Shown here piece by piece: positions 45,078 through 54,765 of a stretch of DNA of 64,000 nucleotides (within the stretch, counting starts at the first letter, position 1; each line of letters opens with the position of its first letter). Made by a program: the position numbers and the translations under genes. The stretch comes from Lacipirellula parvula (GTDB taxonomy: Bacteria > Planctomycetota > Planctomycetia > Pirellulales > Lacipirellulaceae): positions 5,810,501 through 5,874,500 of the forward strand of contig NZ_AP021861.1 in assembly GCF_009177095.1 (NCBI RefSeq), read 5' to 3'. The notes beneath the pieces are model-generated. The model worked only from the letters and a program-made list of their open reading frames with translations, made no database searches and was not told the DNA's origin.

Positions 45078-47204
45078 ATGCTTCGACGATTGGCACTTTT
45101 CGCCGCGTTCACCGCGGGCGCGGCGACCTCGGCCGACGCCGCGATGTTGCGGGTACTCACCTACAACATTCACCACGGCGAAGGGAAGGACGGCGTCCTC
45201 AACCTGAACCGTCTCGCGAGCGTCATTTCCGCCGCGAATCCCGACCTCGTCTCGCTGCAGGAGGTCGACAACGACGTTCCGCGGACGAACAACGTCAATC
45301 AAGTCGCTCGCCTGGGCGAGTTGACCGGGATGACCAGCTTCTTCGGCAAGGCGCGGAATCTCGACGGCGGCGGCTACGGCAACGGCGTGCTCGTGAAGCC
45401 GAGTATTAGCGTCGTCGGCACCGTCAATCGAGCGCTGCCGAATCCCGACAATGTCGAAGCCCGCGCGGTGCTGGAGCTCAATCTATCGGTCGACGCCAAC
45501 CCGACGACGACCGAGTTTAAGTTCTTCGCCACGCATTTGATGCACGACAGCAGCGCAGGACGAATCGCGTCGGCCGGCTACATCAACGACCTCGTGTCGA
45601 CTTCCGCCGTCCCATCGATTCTGGCGGGCGACATGAACTTTAATCCTGGCTCGACCGCGTTCAACACGCTCGCGAACCAGTGGACCGACGTCACGAGTAT
45701 CACCAACTCGGGGAAGAATCGCGCAAACCAAATCGATTACATTTTCACGCGTTCCTCGCTGCAATGGAACGTCGTCACGCGCAGCCAGTTCATCGTCAAC
45801 GCGACGACGAACGTCGCATCCGATCATCACCCGCTGTTGAGCGTTCTCGAGCTCCTCGACGCAACGCCGACGCTAGTCTGGAACGACAACTCGGGCGCCT
45901 CCGTTGCGATGACTGACGGCTTCGCGACGAGTAACGGCAGCCTGGGCGTCGGTTCATTTCCGGTGAGCCCGTGGGAGAGCGGCGTGCCGACGCTCATCGT
46001 CGGCTACGGCGGCAAGGCGACGTTCAACGGCAGCGCGAGCCGCACAGTGGGTTCGCTGCGCATCGGCACCGACTTGGCGAGCGGTTTCATCGCCGGCCGT
46101 AACGGGGACGGCCTGTTAACGGCAAGCGGCAGCGTCAGCTTGACTCTATCGAACAGTGCGAACACCTCCGGCGATTTGGTCGTCGGCGAAGGGGGCTTTC
46201 AAGGGACGCTCAACTGGAACAGCAACGGCACGCTTGAGGCACAGGGGCGACTGCGGGTGGGCGAGTTTGGCAGCGGCGATGTCGTGCAGACCCGCGGAGC
46301 GGTGACCTACCGCGCAGGTTTGACGGTAGGCGCCGGCGCCACAGGCAGCGCTCGTTACCGCCTGAGCGGCGGAATGCTGGCGTTGGCCCCAGGCGGCAAC
46401 GGTGCGTTTGAACTTGGCAGCGACGGCGCCACGGGGACGCTGCGAGTCGAAGGCACGGCAATCGTAACGCATAGCGACAGACTCACACTCGCAGGCGGCG
46501 CGCAAGGAGGCGGCGTTGGCCGCCTGGAACTTGTCGGCAGCAGCGCGAGCATGCAGATTGGCGAACTCGCCAACGCAACTGGCGCTGATCGCAGCGAAAC
46601 GCTGTTTTGGCAAGCTGACGCCGCGGGAGTGACGCCGCTTGTCGTGACGCCGGCTGGAACGACTGCTCAGCCGGTGCAATTGCAGAGTCTGGCCGAATTG
46701 ACGGCAAACGTCGGCACTGGCGGTTCGCTCTCCGGCGACGGCATCGCACTCGAACTCGACCTGTCGGCCTTCACGATGAGCGCGACGCTCATGCTGATCG
46801 ACAACCGTACCACCGAAACGATCACCGGCTTTTTCGAAAATGGCTCGACTGGGATGCTGTATGGCGAGGGCGCCGCGATCCTCGGCACCGGTTTCAACGG
46901 CACGGTAACAATCACGTACCTCGGCACGAGCGGCGTCGGCTCGGCAGGGAACGACGTCGTGCTGCAACTTACGGCCGCGCCCGCTTCGGCAGATTTCAAT
47001 GGCGACGGCATCGTCGACGGCGCCGACTTTCTCGTGTGGCAACGCGACTTCGGCGACCCGGCGCGGCTGGAATTGTGGAGACAGACGTTTGGTCAGGCGG
47101 CGAGCAGCATCGCCAGTACGGCCGTACCGGAACCGAGTACGTTCGCGCTATGCGTCGCAGCTACCGCTTGCGGCGGATGGCGGCGACGGCGGCGAGGCTG
47201 CTGA
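45078..47204 (+). CDS. Secreted endonuclease/exonuclease/phosphatase-family enzyme on a PEP-CTERM stalk
   Basis: 708 residues from ATG 45078. Signal peptide to ADA. The catalytic head (~22-260) carries the EEP motifs: Asn in LTYNIHHGEG, Glu in SLQEVDND, AGDMNFNPGS, and the terminal SDHHPL. This family hydrolyses phosphodiesters or phosphomonoesters (DNase I, phosphatases). Residues ~265-650 are the repeat stalk shared with the next three genes, including the block SLSGDGIALELDLSAF. One dockerin loop (DFNGDGIVDGADF) precedes VPEPSTFALCVAATACGG and an Arg-rich tail. The 3' end overlaps the convergent neighbour by 44 bp. Confidence 0.9.
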   Translation: MLRRLALFAAFTAGAATSADAAMLRVLTYNIHHGEGKDGVLNLNRLASVISAANPDLVSLQEVDNDVPRTNNVNQVARLGELTGMTSFFGKARNLDGGGYGNGVLVKPSISVVGTVNRALPNPDNVEARAVLELNLSVDANPTTTEFKFFATHLMHDSSAGRIASAGYINDLVSTSAVPSILAGDMNFNPGSTAFNTLANQWTDVTSITNSGKNRANQIDYIFTRSSLQWNVVTRSQFIVNATTNVASDHHPLLSVLELLDATPTLVWNDNSGASVAMTDGFATSNGSLGVGSFPVSPWESGVPTLIVGYGGKATFNGSASRTVGSLRIGTDLASGFIAGRNGDGLLTASGSVSLTLSNSANTSGDLVVGEGGFQGTLNWNSNGTLEAQGRLRVGEFGSGDVVQTRGAVTYRAGLTVGAGATGSARYRLSGGMLALAPGGNGAFELGSDGATGTLRVEGTAIVTHSDRLTLAGGAQGGGVGRLELVGSSASMQIGELANATGADRSETLFWQADAAGVTPLVVTPAGTTAQPVQLQSLAELTANVGTGGSLSGDGIALELDLSAFTMSATLMLIDNRTTETITGFFENGSTGMLYGEGAAILGTGFNGTVTITYLGTSGVGSAGNDVVLQLTAAPASADFNGDGIVDGADFLVWQRDFGDPARLELWRQTFGQAASSIASTAVPEPSTFALCVAATACGGWRRRRRGC
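46724..46838 (+). repeat. 115-bp near-identical inverted repeat, left arm
   Basis: Matches the reverse complement of 47563-47677 at 110 of 115 positions by my alignment. It lies within the coding sequence of the EEP-head gene, in the shared C-terminal block. Confidence 0.85.
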
Positions 47205-50200
47205 GTAGCAAGCAGACAGCGGTCGGTTCGGGAACGGCGCCGGCGTTTCGCGTGCTGGCGGTCGTGCCGAACGTCTCTTTCCAAACGGCCAAGTCGGCGG
47301 CGTCGACCGCTCCGTCGCCGTTCGCGTCGCCTTGGCCAAGCTGAGCGCCAGTCGCTAGGCCCGCATTCCGCTGCCACTGCAGGAAATCGGCGCCATCGAC
47401 GATGCCGTCAGCATTGAAGTCGGCGTTGTTGAGCGAGCCGGCGACAAGATTCAGCACGACGTCGTTGCCCGTACCGCCGACGTAGCTGATGTGCACCGTG
47501 CCGTTAAAACCAGTTCCGAGCATCGCGGCGCCTTCTTCGTAGAGATCGAGCGAGTCGCCCCGTTCGAAGAAGCCGGTGATCGCTTCGGTGGTGCGGTTGT
47601 CGATCAGCATGAGCGTCGCGCTCATCGTGAAGGCCGAGAGATCGAGTTCGAGTGCGATGCCGTCGCCGGAGAGCGAAACGCCCGTACCGGTGTTCGCGGC
47701 GACTTCAAGCGGATCTTGCAGCTGGACCTTATTGGCAGCGAGGAAGCCGTTGCCGTCGATCACCAGCGACGCGACGCCGCCCGCGTCGGCTTGCCACTTG
47801 ATCGCTTCGCTGACGCCCGCTTCGCCGCCAACGGCGTTCTCCAACTGGCCGAACTGCACGTGCGCTTGGCTGCCGATAATTTCCAAGCGTGCCCGAGCGG
47901 CGGAGTTCGAGACGTTGCCAATGAAGGCTTCGGCCTGGTGACGGAAGTTGCCCGCTCCTTCGACGCGGAGCGTCCCCTCACCACCGGAGCGACCGATGAG
48001 CAAGGCGCCGGCGCCATCGGCGGCGCTCACGGTGCTGCCGCCGGAGACGGTGTACTTGCCAACGGCGCCAAGGTCGGCGCCGATTTGGAGTTCGCCGTCG
48101 ATCGACACCGCGCCGCCCGATTGAATCACCATGCCGAAGCTGCCGGCGTCGGCGCCGACGACGAGCGCGGCGCCATTGCCGACCATGGCGAGCTTGCCGT
48201 CAGCGGCGACAGTGATCGCGCCCGCTCCGCCGCCGCGACCGAGGATAACGTCGTCGTCGGTTTCGACGAGCGCGGAGTTCGCGGCGCCGACGCCGTTGCC
48301 GATGTTCAGCACGCCGATCGCGGTAACGTCGCCGACGATGAGTTGCCGATCAGCCGGCCCCGTCGGCCCGCCGCCTGGCCGCAGCGTGCCGCCATTGAGG
48401 TTGTACTCGCCGTCGCCGCCTGAGTTGACGCCGATCGCGAGATACTTGAGCGTCCCCGTCGAGGCGCCGCTGCTAACAACGCCGCTATTCTGATTGAACG
48501 TGCCGACGCCCCCCTGCCCCACGCGAAACTTACCTTGGGCGTCGAGCGTGCCGTTGCTGTTCCAGTTAACGACGCCGGCATAGCCCCCTTCGCCGACGAT
48601 GAAGTCGCCGCTGCTATCGGCAGTGCTAGCGACCGTGAGGTTCACGTTTGCGTTCGCGTTGAACGTCCCGTTGCCGTTGCGACCGGCGATGATCGCATCA
48701 GCCTGATCGGTGCCGACGCGAATCGAACCGATCGTGCGGCTCCCGTTTCCGGTGAACGTCGCGATGCCGTTGTAACCGAGCACGAGTTCCTGCGTGCCGG
48801 TGTTGTACGGGCTAGCCCAAGGGCTGGCGGGCGAAACGCCCACGCCGCCGCTGCCATTGCCTGTTGCAAAACCGTCGGTGATCGCGGTAGCGACGCCGCT
48901 GTTGTTGTTCCAGACCAGCGCATACTCTGGGTTGGTCAGCGGCGAAATCGTGATCTCGAACTGGTTTGCCGCATTCGTGCGGTAGAGGTCGAAGTGGGGC
49001 GAGTAGGTGCTCACGCGAACCGTTTCGCCGTCGGCAAGGAACTCGAGTACACGCATCCAGCCGTTGCCGGCGTTGGTTTCGAACTGCGAGTTGATGAGCA
49101 TCTGATGGACATCGTCGCCGGCGTTGCTCTTGTTGACTCGGTAACCAACCTGGTCGCCGCCGATGTGACCGTTGAAGGTCATCTCGAAATTGCCGGAAAC
49201 TTTCAGCAGCTTGTTCCAAAGATCGCTGCCGTCGTTGCCCCCTTCCATCAGGTAGGACTCGTCGGTGGTTCCCCAGTAGCCGTCGCCGGAATTGATGAGC
49301 GAGTGAGTGAGCAGCACGGCCGTCGAGTCGGCGTACTGAGGCTGCTGCGCGATGCTCTTGGCCCAGTCGACGACGTTGTCGCGCGGCCAGAATTCAAGCG
49401 AGAAGATCAGCATGTCGCGGCCGTCAGGCGCGGTGAATTCGTAGTAGGCGTTCTGCAGCTCGCCGGGGACCATCGTTCCCTTGAGGATGCCCCCTTGGGT
49501 CGGATCGACGAGCGGGTTGTCGGTCGCCTTGAAGTAGGTGTTGAATTTCGTGTCGCGGGTCTCGGAATTGACGAACCCGTAGTCATGGTTGCCGGTCGCC
49601 ATGATGTACGGCACGACGCCGTTGAGCGTGCTGAACGCATCGCGAGCCGCTTGCCACTGCTGCACGGCGGTGACGCCGTTGGTCGCGGTGCCGCTGTTGC
49701 GATTGACGATGTCGCCTTCTTGGAGCACGACCTGGATGTTGAACGCCTCCTTGTTGTCGACGATCCAATCCATCTGCTTCTGCAAAATGTAGGTGTCGTT
49801 CGGGCGAGCGACGTAATTTTGCGTGTCGGGGACTACCACCATCGACCAGACGGCGTCGGGCGAGGGGGCGAACTTCGGCTGCGCGGTCGTCGCGACGTAG
49901 CCAGGCGAGGCGTGGTTCTCGCTGTCGCCGCCGGAACCGCGCCAGTAGGCGCCGTAAACGCCTTGCGACGAGGGCCGCCAATTAGCGCCCGAGTCGTTCG
50001 CCGTGCTGCTGAGGTACTGCGGCAGCACGTAGATGCTGTTGCCGTCGTTGCCGCTCGTGGTGGGCCAACCCGAACCGTCGCGGTAGACGACGGTGTCTTG
50101 CACGACGCCCAGGTTGTTGCGGATGGCGATTGTCGCGTTGTTGACGTTGGTGTTCGGATCGTTCGGCAACGCGGGGAAGCTGGAAACTTGCAGCCGGTTC

Positions 50201-50517
50201 TTGCCGGTTCCCCAATCGGAATCGAACGTCGACGCGCTCGGCGTGAGCACCAGCGCCTGCCCGGCGCCGAGCGTCGTGCCAGTCGGGAACGCCGAGGTCC
50301 ACGCATTAACCTGCGGCTTGCCAAACTGCCAGCCGCTGAGGTCGATCGACGAACTGCCGGTGTTAAACAGCTCGACCCACTCGCGATTGGCGGAGCCGTT
50401 CTGCGGCTCGTACATGATCTCGCTGAGAATGATCGAGCCGCTGGCGGGAGCGAGCAAGCAGAGCGACAGCGCGAGCGCTAAGTAACGAACGCCGAACTTA
50501 AGATAGATGCTAATCAT
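47161..50517 (-). CDS. Secreted lamin-tail plus calcineurin-like phosphoesterase on a PEP-CTERM stalk
   Basis: 1118 residues from ATG 50517 (GGGAAGAG upstream); the longer frame to 50922 is a shadow. Signal peptide to ASGS. Residues ~28-180 are a lamin-tail domain (ILSEIMYEP...WVELFNTGSSSIDLSGW). Residues ~215-490 are a metallophosphoesterase: VVPDTQNY, VLQEGDIVNR, ATGNHDYG, LLTHS and FNGHIGG; the first motif has Gln where His is common. The shared repeat stalk follows (~510-1030), then a dockerin (DFNADGIVDGADF, DANGDGAVDAADL) and VPEPTAVCLLLSSLAAVAAIRRKR. Surface phosphoesterase activity is inferred. Confidence 0.9.
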   Translation of the reverse strand: MISIYLKFGVRYLALALSLCLLAPASGSIILSEIMYEPQNGSANREWVELFNTGSSSIDLSGWQFGKPQVNAWTSAFPTGTTLGAGQALVLTPSASTFDSDWGTGKNRLQVSSFPALPNDPNTNVNNATIAIRNNLGVVQDTVVYRDGSGWPTTSGNDGNSIYVLPQYLSSTANDSGANWRPSSQGVYGAYWRGSGGDSENHASPGYVATTAQPKFAPSPDAVWSMVVVPDTQNYVARPNDTYILQKQMDWIVDNKEAFNIQVVLQEGDIVNRNSGTATNGVTAVQQWQAARDAFSTLNGVVPYIMATGNHDYGFVNSETRDTKFNTYFKATDNPLVDPTQGGILKGTMVPGELQNAYYEFTAPDGRDMLIFSLEFWPRDNVVDWAKSIAQQPQYADSTAVLLTHSLINSGDGYWGTTDESYLMEGGNDGSDLWNKLLKVSGNFEMTFNGHIGGDQVGYRVNKSNAGDDVHQMLINSQFETNAGNGWMRVLEFLADGETVRVSTYSPHFDLYRTNAANQFEITISPLTNPEYALVWNNNSGVATAITDGFATGNGSGGVGVSPASPWASPYNTGTQELVLGYNGIATFTGNGSRTIGSIRVGTDQADAIIAGRNGNGTFNANANVNLTVASTADSSGDFIVGEGGYAGVVNWNSNGTLDAQGKFRVGQGGVGTFNQNSGVVSSGASTGTLKYLAIGVNSGGDGEYNLNGGTLRPGGGPTGPADRQLIVGDVTAIGVLNIGNGVGAANSALVETDDDVILGRGGGAGAITVAADGKLAMVGNGAALVVGADAGSFGMVIQSGGAVSIDGELQIGADLGAVGKYTVSGGSTVSAADGAGALLIGRSGGEGTLRVEGAGNFRHQAEAFIGNVSNSAARARLEIIGSQAHVQFGQLENAVGGEAGVSEAIKWQADAGGVASLVIDGNGFLAANKVQLQDPLEVAANTGTGVSLSGDGIALELDLSAFTMSATLMLIDNRTTEAITGFFERGDSLDLYEEGAAMLGTGFNGTVHISYVGGTGNDVVLNLVAGSLNNADFNADGIVDGADFLQWQRNAGLATGAQLGQGDANGDGAVDAADLAVWKETFGTTASTRNAGAVPEPTAVCLLLSSLAAVAAIRRKR
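47563..47677 (-). repeat. 115-bp near-identical inverted repeat, right arm
   Basis: Partner of 46724-46838, in the convergent phosphoesterase gene. Both arms encode the same protein block in sense, so this is a duplicated coding segment, not a mobile-element end. Confidence 0.85.
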
Positions 50518-50539
50518 GAACGCTCTTCCCGCCAGTGAG

Positions 50540-53500
50540 CTAACGCTCAAGTTCCACAACATATGATGATCGGAATCGCTGCAGCAGCAACCCGGCCACC
50601 ATAGCGAGCAACAGGCCGCTTGGTTCAGGGACCGTGGCATTTGCTGGAGTCGCGGCGCCGACCGCGGCCGCGCTGAATTCGCTTTTCCAAATCGCCAGGT
50701 CAGCGCCGTCGACAACCCCGTTGCCGTCGGCGTCGCCGGGCGTCGCTTGCCCGTAGCCTCGCTGCCAAGCGAGGAAATCGGCGCCATCGACGTCGCCGTC
50801 GAAATCGAAGTCAGCCCGCGAGAACGGCGAAGCGACCAAGCTGAGCACCACGTCGTTCCCCGTACCGCCGACGTAGCTGATCGAGACTGTACCGTGGAAC
50901 CCCGTCCCCAAAATCTGTTCACCCTGTTCGTAGAGGTTGCCAGTCAGACCATTCTCGAAGAACCCAGTCGCGCTCTGCGTCGTTTGGTTGTTGATGAGCG
51001 TGAGCGTGCGGCTCGCGGTGATCGCCGACAGATCGAGCGACAACGCGATGCCGTCGCCGCGGAGATTGCCCTGACCGTTGGCGCCGGTGTTCGCGACGAC
51101 TTCGATCGGACTTTGGAGTTGCACCCGTTCGACGCCGCCGGATCCGACGATGCTGAGCGGCGTCACGCCATCGGCATCGGCGACCCAGCGGATTGTTTCA
51201 TCGACGCCGAGCGCGTTTTGCAGCCGGCCGACTTGGATGAAGGCGTCGCTGCCGACGAGTTCGAGCGTTCCCTGCGAGCCCGCGTAGTCGCCGTGGCCGA
51301 CGTAGATGTTCCCCGACGACGTCAGCGACCCGGTGCCGCTCACCTGCAGCTTTCCGGTGGAACCGGTGGCGGCGATGCGCAACAGCCCTGAAGCCGTAAC
51401 GGTGCCGCCGCTGAGTTGATACTCGCCATAAGAACCGGCGCCCGTCGCGATCCCGAACATCGCCTGCGTGCTGACGCTGCCGCCGCTTTGCATCACGAGG
51501 CCAGTCGCGCCGTTGGCGTTCGCAACGTGGAACTCAGCGTTGCTCCCTTGCAGCACAATGGCGCCGTCGGACTTGACGGTCAGCGTGCCGTCGCCGCCGT
51601 CTTGGCCGACAAAGATGTCGTCGCGAGATTCGAACCGCGCCGTGCCAGCAGCGCCTGTGCCGTCGCCGACGTTGACGACGCCGACGCCCCCCGCGGCGCC
51701 GATGCGCAGTTGCCGGAGTTCAACGCCGCTCAATCCGCCTCCGGTTTGCAGCCGGCCGTTATTCAAGTTGTAAGTTCCGTGCGAACCAGCGCCGTTGCCG
51801 ACGCCAGCGAACTTGAGCGTGCCGCCCACGTCGCCCGCCGACACCGTGCCCGCGGTTTGCGTGAAGACGCCAGTGCCTCCTTGCCCAATGCGCAGGCGGC
51901 CCTCGATCTTCAACGTGCCGCTGCTCCCCCAAGTGACGGCGCCGTTGTACCCCGCCTCGCCGACGAGCACGTCGCCCGTCTCGCTGCTGCCGGTTGGCAC
52001 GGCGCCATTGCCGATGGTGAGACTCTTCGAGCCTGAAGCGATGAGCGTGCCGTCGCCTTGGGCGGCGTCGATGATCAACCCAGCATGAGCGGTGCCGACG
52101 CGCAAGGATTGAACGCGATCGGTGGGCGAGATCACGGTCGAGTCGTTGAACTGCGCCGTACCGCCGTTGCCCAGGAACAGCGCCTGCCCGCCGTCGCTGA
52201 AGGGGCTCGTCGCATTCGGCGCGGGGCCGCCTGAACCATTGCCGGCATTCCACGCTACCGTGAAATTCGCCGTTCCACCCGTCCACGCGAGACCGTCGAC
52301 GTCGAACACGTTGAGCGTCGTGTCGTATGCGAACGGCAGCGCGTACTCGCTGCTCAGGTAGTTGGCAACGAGGTTGATCTGCCCCACCGAAAGCTGATCG
52401 TTGAAAACGACGAACTCGGCGAGTTGGCCGCTGAAGTAGTCGGTCGTCAGCAACGAGCCGCTGGCTGATCGCCCTGTGCCGAGCAGCAGTTCGAGGTCGT
52501 TGCCGCTGAAGGTGGTGCTCAGCGTCGTGCTGCCGTTGCCGGTGAACGTGTTGGCCGGCAGCGTACCGTCAACGAACAACTTGGCGTCGGAGTAGGCCTG
52601 CCCGTCGTCGACTTGCCACACGACGATGTGAAACCCGGAATCGGCGAGCGGCGTGTCGTAGAGCGACGAACCATCGTTGTAACGGAAGCCGGCGCCGCCA
52701 TTGGCGGTAGTCGTCGGCGAGTTCGAGACATCGAGGCCGGCGACGCTCCCCGCGGCGCCGTTGCTGCGGCCAATTTGGCCGAGCCGCTCCGCCGTGGCGC
52801 CGGAAGTGTCGCTAGTCGTTACAGCGAAGACGGTGATCCCCTGCCCTGGCGTCGGCAACGAGTTGGAGGTCGACGATTGCAACGCATCGTCGCCGTCGAA
52901 CGTCACCACCGCCTTGCCGTTCAGAGCGCCGGTGGCAAGCGTCGGCCGATTCGCCGCGTTCGCTTGCGACACCGTGCCGTTAAATGAATCGCCGGTGGCT
53001 GAATCGCTCCACGCACCGACCGGGGCGCCGTTGCTGAGCGCGGCAAGGTCTTCCGCTTTCAGGCGCACGATCGGCGTCACCGTGTCAGGCAGATTCCGCG
53101 ACGGGGTCGAGTAGCGAATCGCGAGACCTTGGCTCGCGAGATCTTGCACGACGGCGGGCTGCGAGGTGGCGAGATTGTTCGTCTCGCCGACGTCGTTGGC
53201 GAGGTTGTAGAGTTCGGGGGCCGTGCCATCGGCGTTGAGCAGCAGCTTCCAATTGCCCGAGCGAATCGCAAACGCCTCTTGGCCGTTCGCGCCCGCACCG
53301 GCGGGATTCGGGTTTACATGGCGATCTTCCGTGCCGCGGTTCATGTCCCAGAAGAGCGGCGTCGTGCGCGTCTGCGACTGGCCGCTGAGCAAGGCCTGGC
53401 TCAAGTTCTCGCCATCGAACGCAGCGCCCACCGGTGCGTCGACGCCGGCGATCCCGAGCAGCGTCGGCAACATGTCAGCGCCCCAAATGACGGTGTCGTC

Positions 53501-54610
53501 GTCGGTGCGGCCCGCGGCGACGTTGCCGGTCCAGCGGGCGATGAGCGGCTCGCGGAAGCCTCCTTCGAACATCGAGCCCTTCGAGCCGCGGAAGGGTCCG
53601 TTCGACCCGATGCTGCTCGCATTCGCCCCGACGGCGCCGTTGTCGGCCATCACGAGAATGAGCGTCTCTTCGTCGAGACCTTGCTGGTCGATGTGATCGA
53701 TCAGGCGACCAATCTGCTCGTCGGCGTATTCAAGGATCGCGAGATAATCGCGCGACTCGGCCGGCAAACTCGGATAGAGGGCGTTGTACTTGGCCTGCAG
53801 CGCTGCGGGCGGGACGTGCGGCGTATGCGACTCGTCGAGCCAAACGTTCATGAACACCGGCTGATTCGGATCGGCCGCCTTCGACTGATCGAGAAAGTCG
53901 ATCGCCCGATCGATCATAAACGTCGCATTGTACTGCCGTTCGAGATAGACGATCTCATCGAGACCGCCACCCGTGCCGCGGGCGTCACTTTGCTGGTTGA
54001 GGCCATTAAAATAGTTGCTGGGCCGAGTCGTGACGCCCGCCGCCGTGCCGCCGTACGGTTCCACGTTGATGATGCGATTGCCGAGGCCCTCGAACTGCGT
54101 CCAAGCTTCGTCGTAGCCGTAGTCGACGATGCGCGGCGCCGTGACGTTCGTGCCGGCGGTGGTTCCGACTTCGTAGCCAACGTCGCGGCCGCCGCCGAGA
54201 TGCCACTTGCCGAAGTGGCCGGTCGCATAGCCGCCATCCTGGAACGCGCGGGCCATCGACGGCGACGTGAGCGGCAGGCTGTTTGCGTTGTCGCGCGAGA
54301 GATTCGACGCCGAGCTGTCGATGAACGAGTTGATCCCCGACCGAGCTGCGTACTGGCCGGTGAAGAGCGTCGCCCGCGACGGCGAGCAAATCGGCGCACC
54401 AGAATAGAACTGGGTGAACTTCAACCCGTCTGCCGCGAGCCGGTCGACGTTCGGCGTTTGCGCGTAGGCGCTGCCGTAGGTCCCGAAGTCGCCCCAGCCG
54501 AAATCATCCATGTTGATGATGACGATGTTCGGCGCAGCGGCGTTCGCCCGCGGCATGGCGATCGTCGCGACGGAGAGCAGCAGAAGTATGACGCACCGGG
54601 TGATCAACAA
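50540..54610 (-). CDS. Sulfatase-LamG fusion on a PEP-CTERM stalk
   Basis: 1356 residues, more than twice a normal sulfatase. Signal peptide to ANA. Residues ~27-500 are a type I sulfatase: metal Asp35-Asp36 (NMDDFGWGDF), formylglycine site Cys75 in CSPSR, TGHFGKWHLGGGRD, and DNGAVG. Residues ~515-770 are a LamG-like jelly roll (PVGAWSDSATG...YFSGQLAEFVVFND...NYLSSEYAL). The shared repeat stalk with GDGIALSLDLSAI follows, then a dockerin (DFDFDGDVDGADF, DADGNGVVDGADL) and VPEPSGLLLAMVAGLLLQRFR. The head resembles the free sulfatase at 62 kb. A surface-attached polysaccharide sulfatase with its own binding module is the likely role. Confidence 0.92.
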   Translation of the reverse strand: MLITRCVILLLLSVATIAMPRANAAAPNIVIINMDDFGWGDFGTYGSAYAQTPNVDRLAADGLKFTQFYSGAPICSPSRATLFTGQYAARSGINSFIDSSASNLSRDNANSLPLTSPSMARAFQDGGYATGHFGKWHLGGGRDVGYEVGTTAGTNVTAPRIVDYGYDEAWTQFEGLGNRIINVEPYGGTAAGVTTRPSNYFNGLNQQSDARGTGGGLDEIVYLERQYNATFMIDRAIDFLDQSKAADPNQPVFMNVWLDESHTPHVPPAALQAKYNALYPSLPAESRDYLAILEYADEQIGRLIDHIDQQGLDEETLILVMADNGAVGANASSIGSNGPFRGSKGSMFEGGFREPLIARWTGNVAAGRTDDDTVIWGADMLPTLLGIAGVDAPVGAAFDGENLSQALLSGQSQTRTTPLFWDMNRGTEDRHVNPNPAGAGANGQEAFAIRSGNWKLLLNADGTAPELYNLANDVGETNNLATSQPAVVQDLASQGLAIRYSTPSRNLPDTVTPIVRLKAEDLAALSNGAPVGAWSDSATGDSFNGTVSQANAANRPTLATGALNGKAVVTFDGDDALQSSTSNSLPTPGQGITVFAVTTSDTSGATAERLGQIGRSNGAAGSVAGLDVSNSPTTTANGGAGFRYNDGSSLYDTPLADSGFHIVVWQVDDGQAYSDAKLFVDGTLPANTFTGNGSTTLSTTFSGNDLELLLGTGRSASGSLLTTDYFSGQLAEFVVFNDQLSVGQINLVANYLSSEYALPFAYDTTLNVFDVDGLAWTGGTANFTVAWNAGNGSGGPAPNATSPFSDGGQALFLGNGGTAQFNDSTVISPTDRVQSLRVGTAHAGLIIDAAQGDGTLIASGSKSLTIGNGAVPTGSSETGDVLVGEAGYNGAVTWGSSGTLKIEGRLRIGQGGTGVFTQTAGTVSAGDVGGTLKFAGVGNGAGSHGTYNLNNGRLQTGGGLSGVELRQLRIGAAGGVGVVNVGDGTGAAGTARFESRDDIFVGQDGGDGTLTVKSDGAIVLQGSNAEFHVANANGATGLVMQSGGSVSTQAMFGIATGAGSYGEYQLSGGTVTASGLLRIAATGSTGKLQVSGTGSLTSSGNIYVGHGDYAGSQGTLELVGSDAFIQVGRLQNALGVDETIRWVADADGVTPLSIVGSGGVERVQLQSPIEVVANTGANGQGNLRGDGIALSLDLSAITASRTLTLINNQTTQSATGFFENGLTGNLYEQGEQILGTGFHGTVSISYVGGTGNDVVLSLVASPFSRADFDFDGDVDGADFLAWQRGYGQATPGDADGNGVVDGADLAIWKSEFSAAAVGAATPANATVPEPSGLLLAMVAGLLLQRFRSSYVVELER

Positions 54611-54663
54611 GGCATTTCCGCAATGGACGATGGTGACAGGGAGTGGTCTCTAAACGCAGACAA

Positions 54664-54723
54664 CCCCACGTTCGCTTCGCCAGGCTCTCTGCCCCGAGCA
54701 GCCTCGACCAAGCGAACGTGGGG
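54664..54723 (-). terminator. Long stem-loop between the stalk gene and the sulfatase fusion
   Basis: A perfect 14-bp stem (54664-54677 with 54710-54723) encloses 32 nt that can fold further. It lies 42 nt after the stop of the 1052-residue gene and 53 nt before the next gene. The following TTGTCTGCGTTT is only moderately U-rich, so it may be a terminator or an mRNA-stabilising element. Confidence 0.6.
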
Positions 54724-54765
54724 AGTCGTTGTCGTCGTCAAAAATAAAACGTGCTTCCGAGCTGA

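Noticed and set aside
48535-50481. 648-codon open frame opposite the phosphoesterase gene
   Set aside because: Antisense shadow produced by GC-rich codon use; no motif or ribosome binding site.
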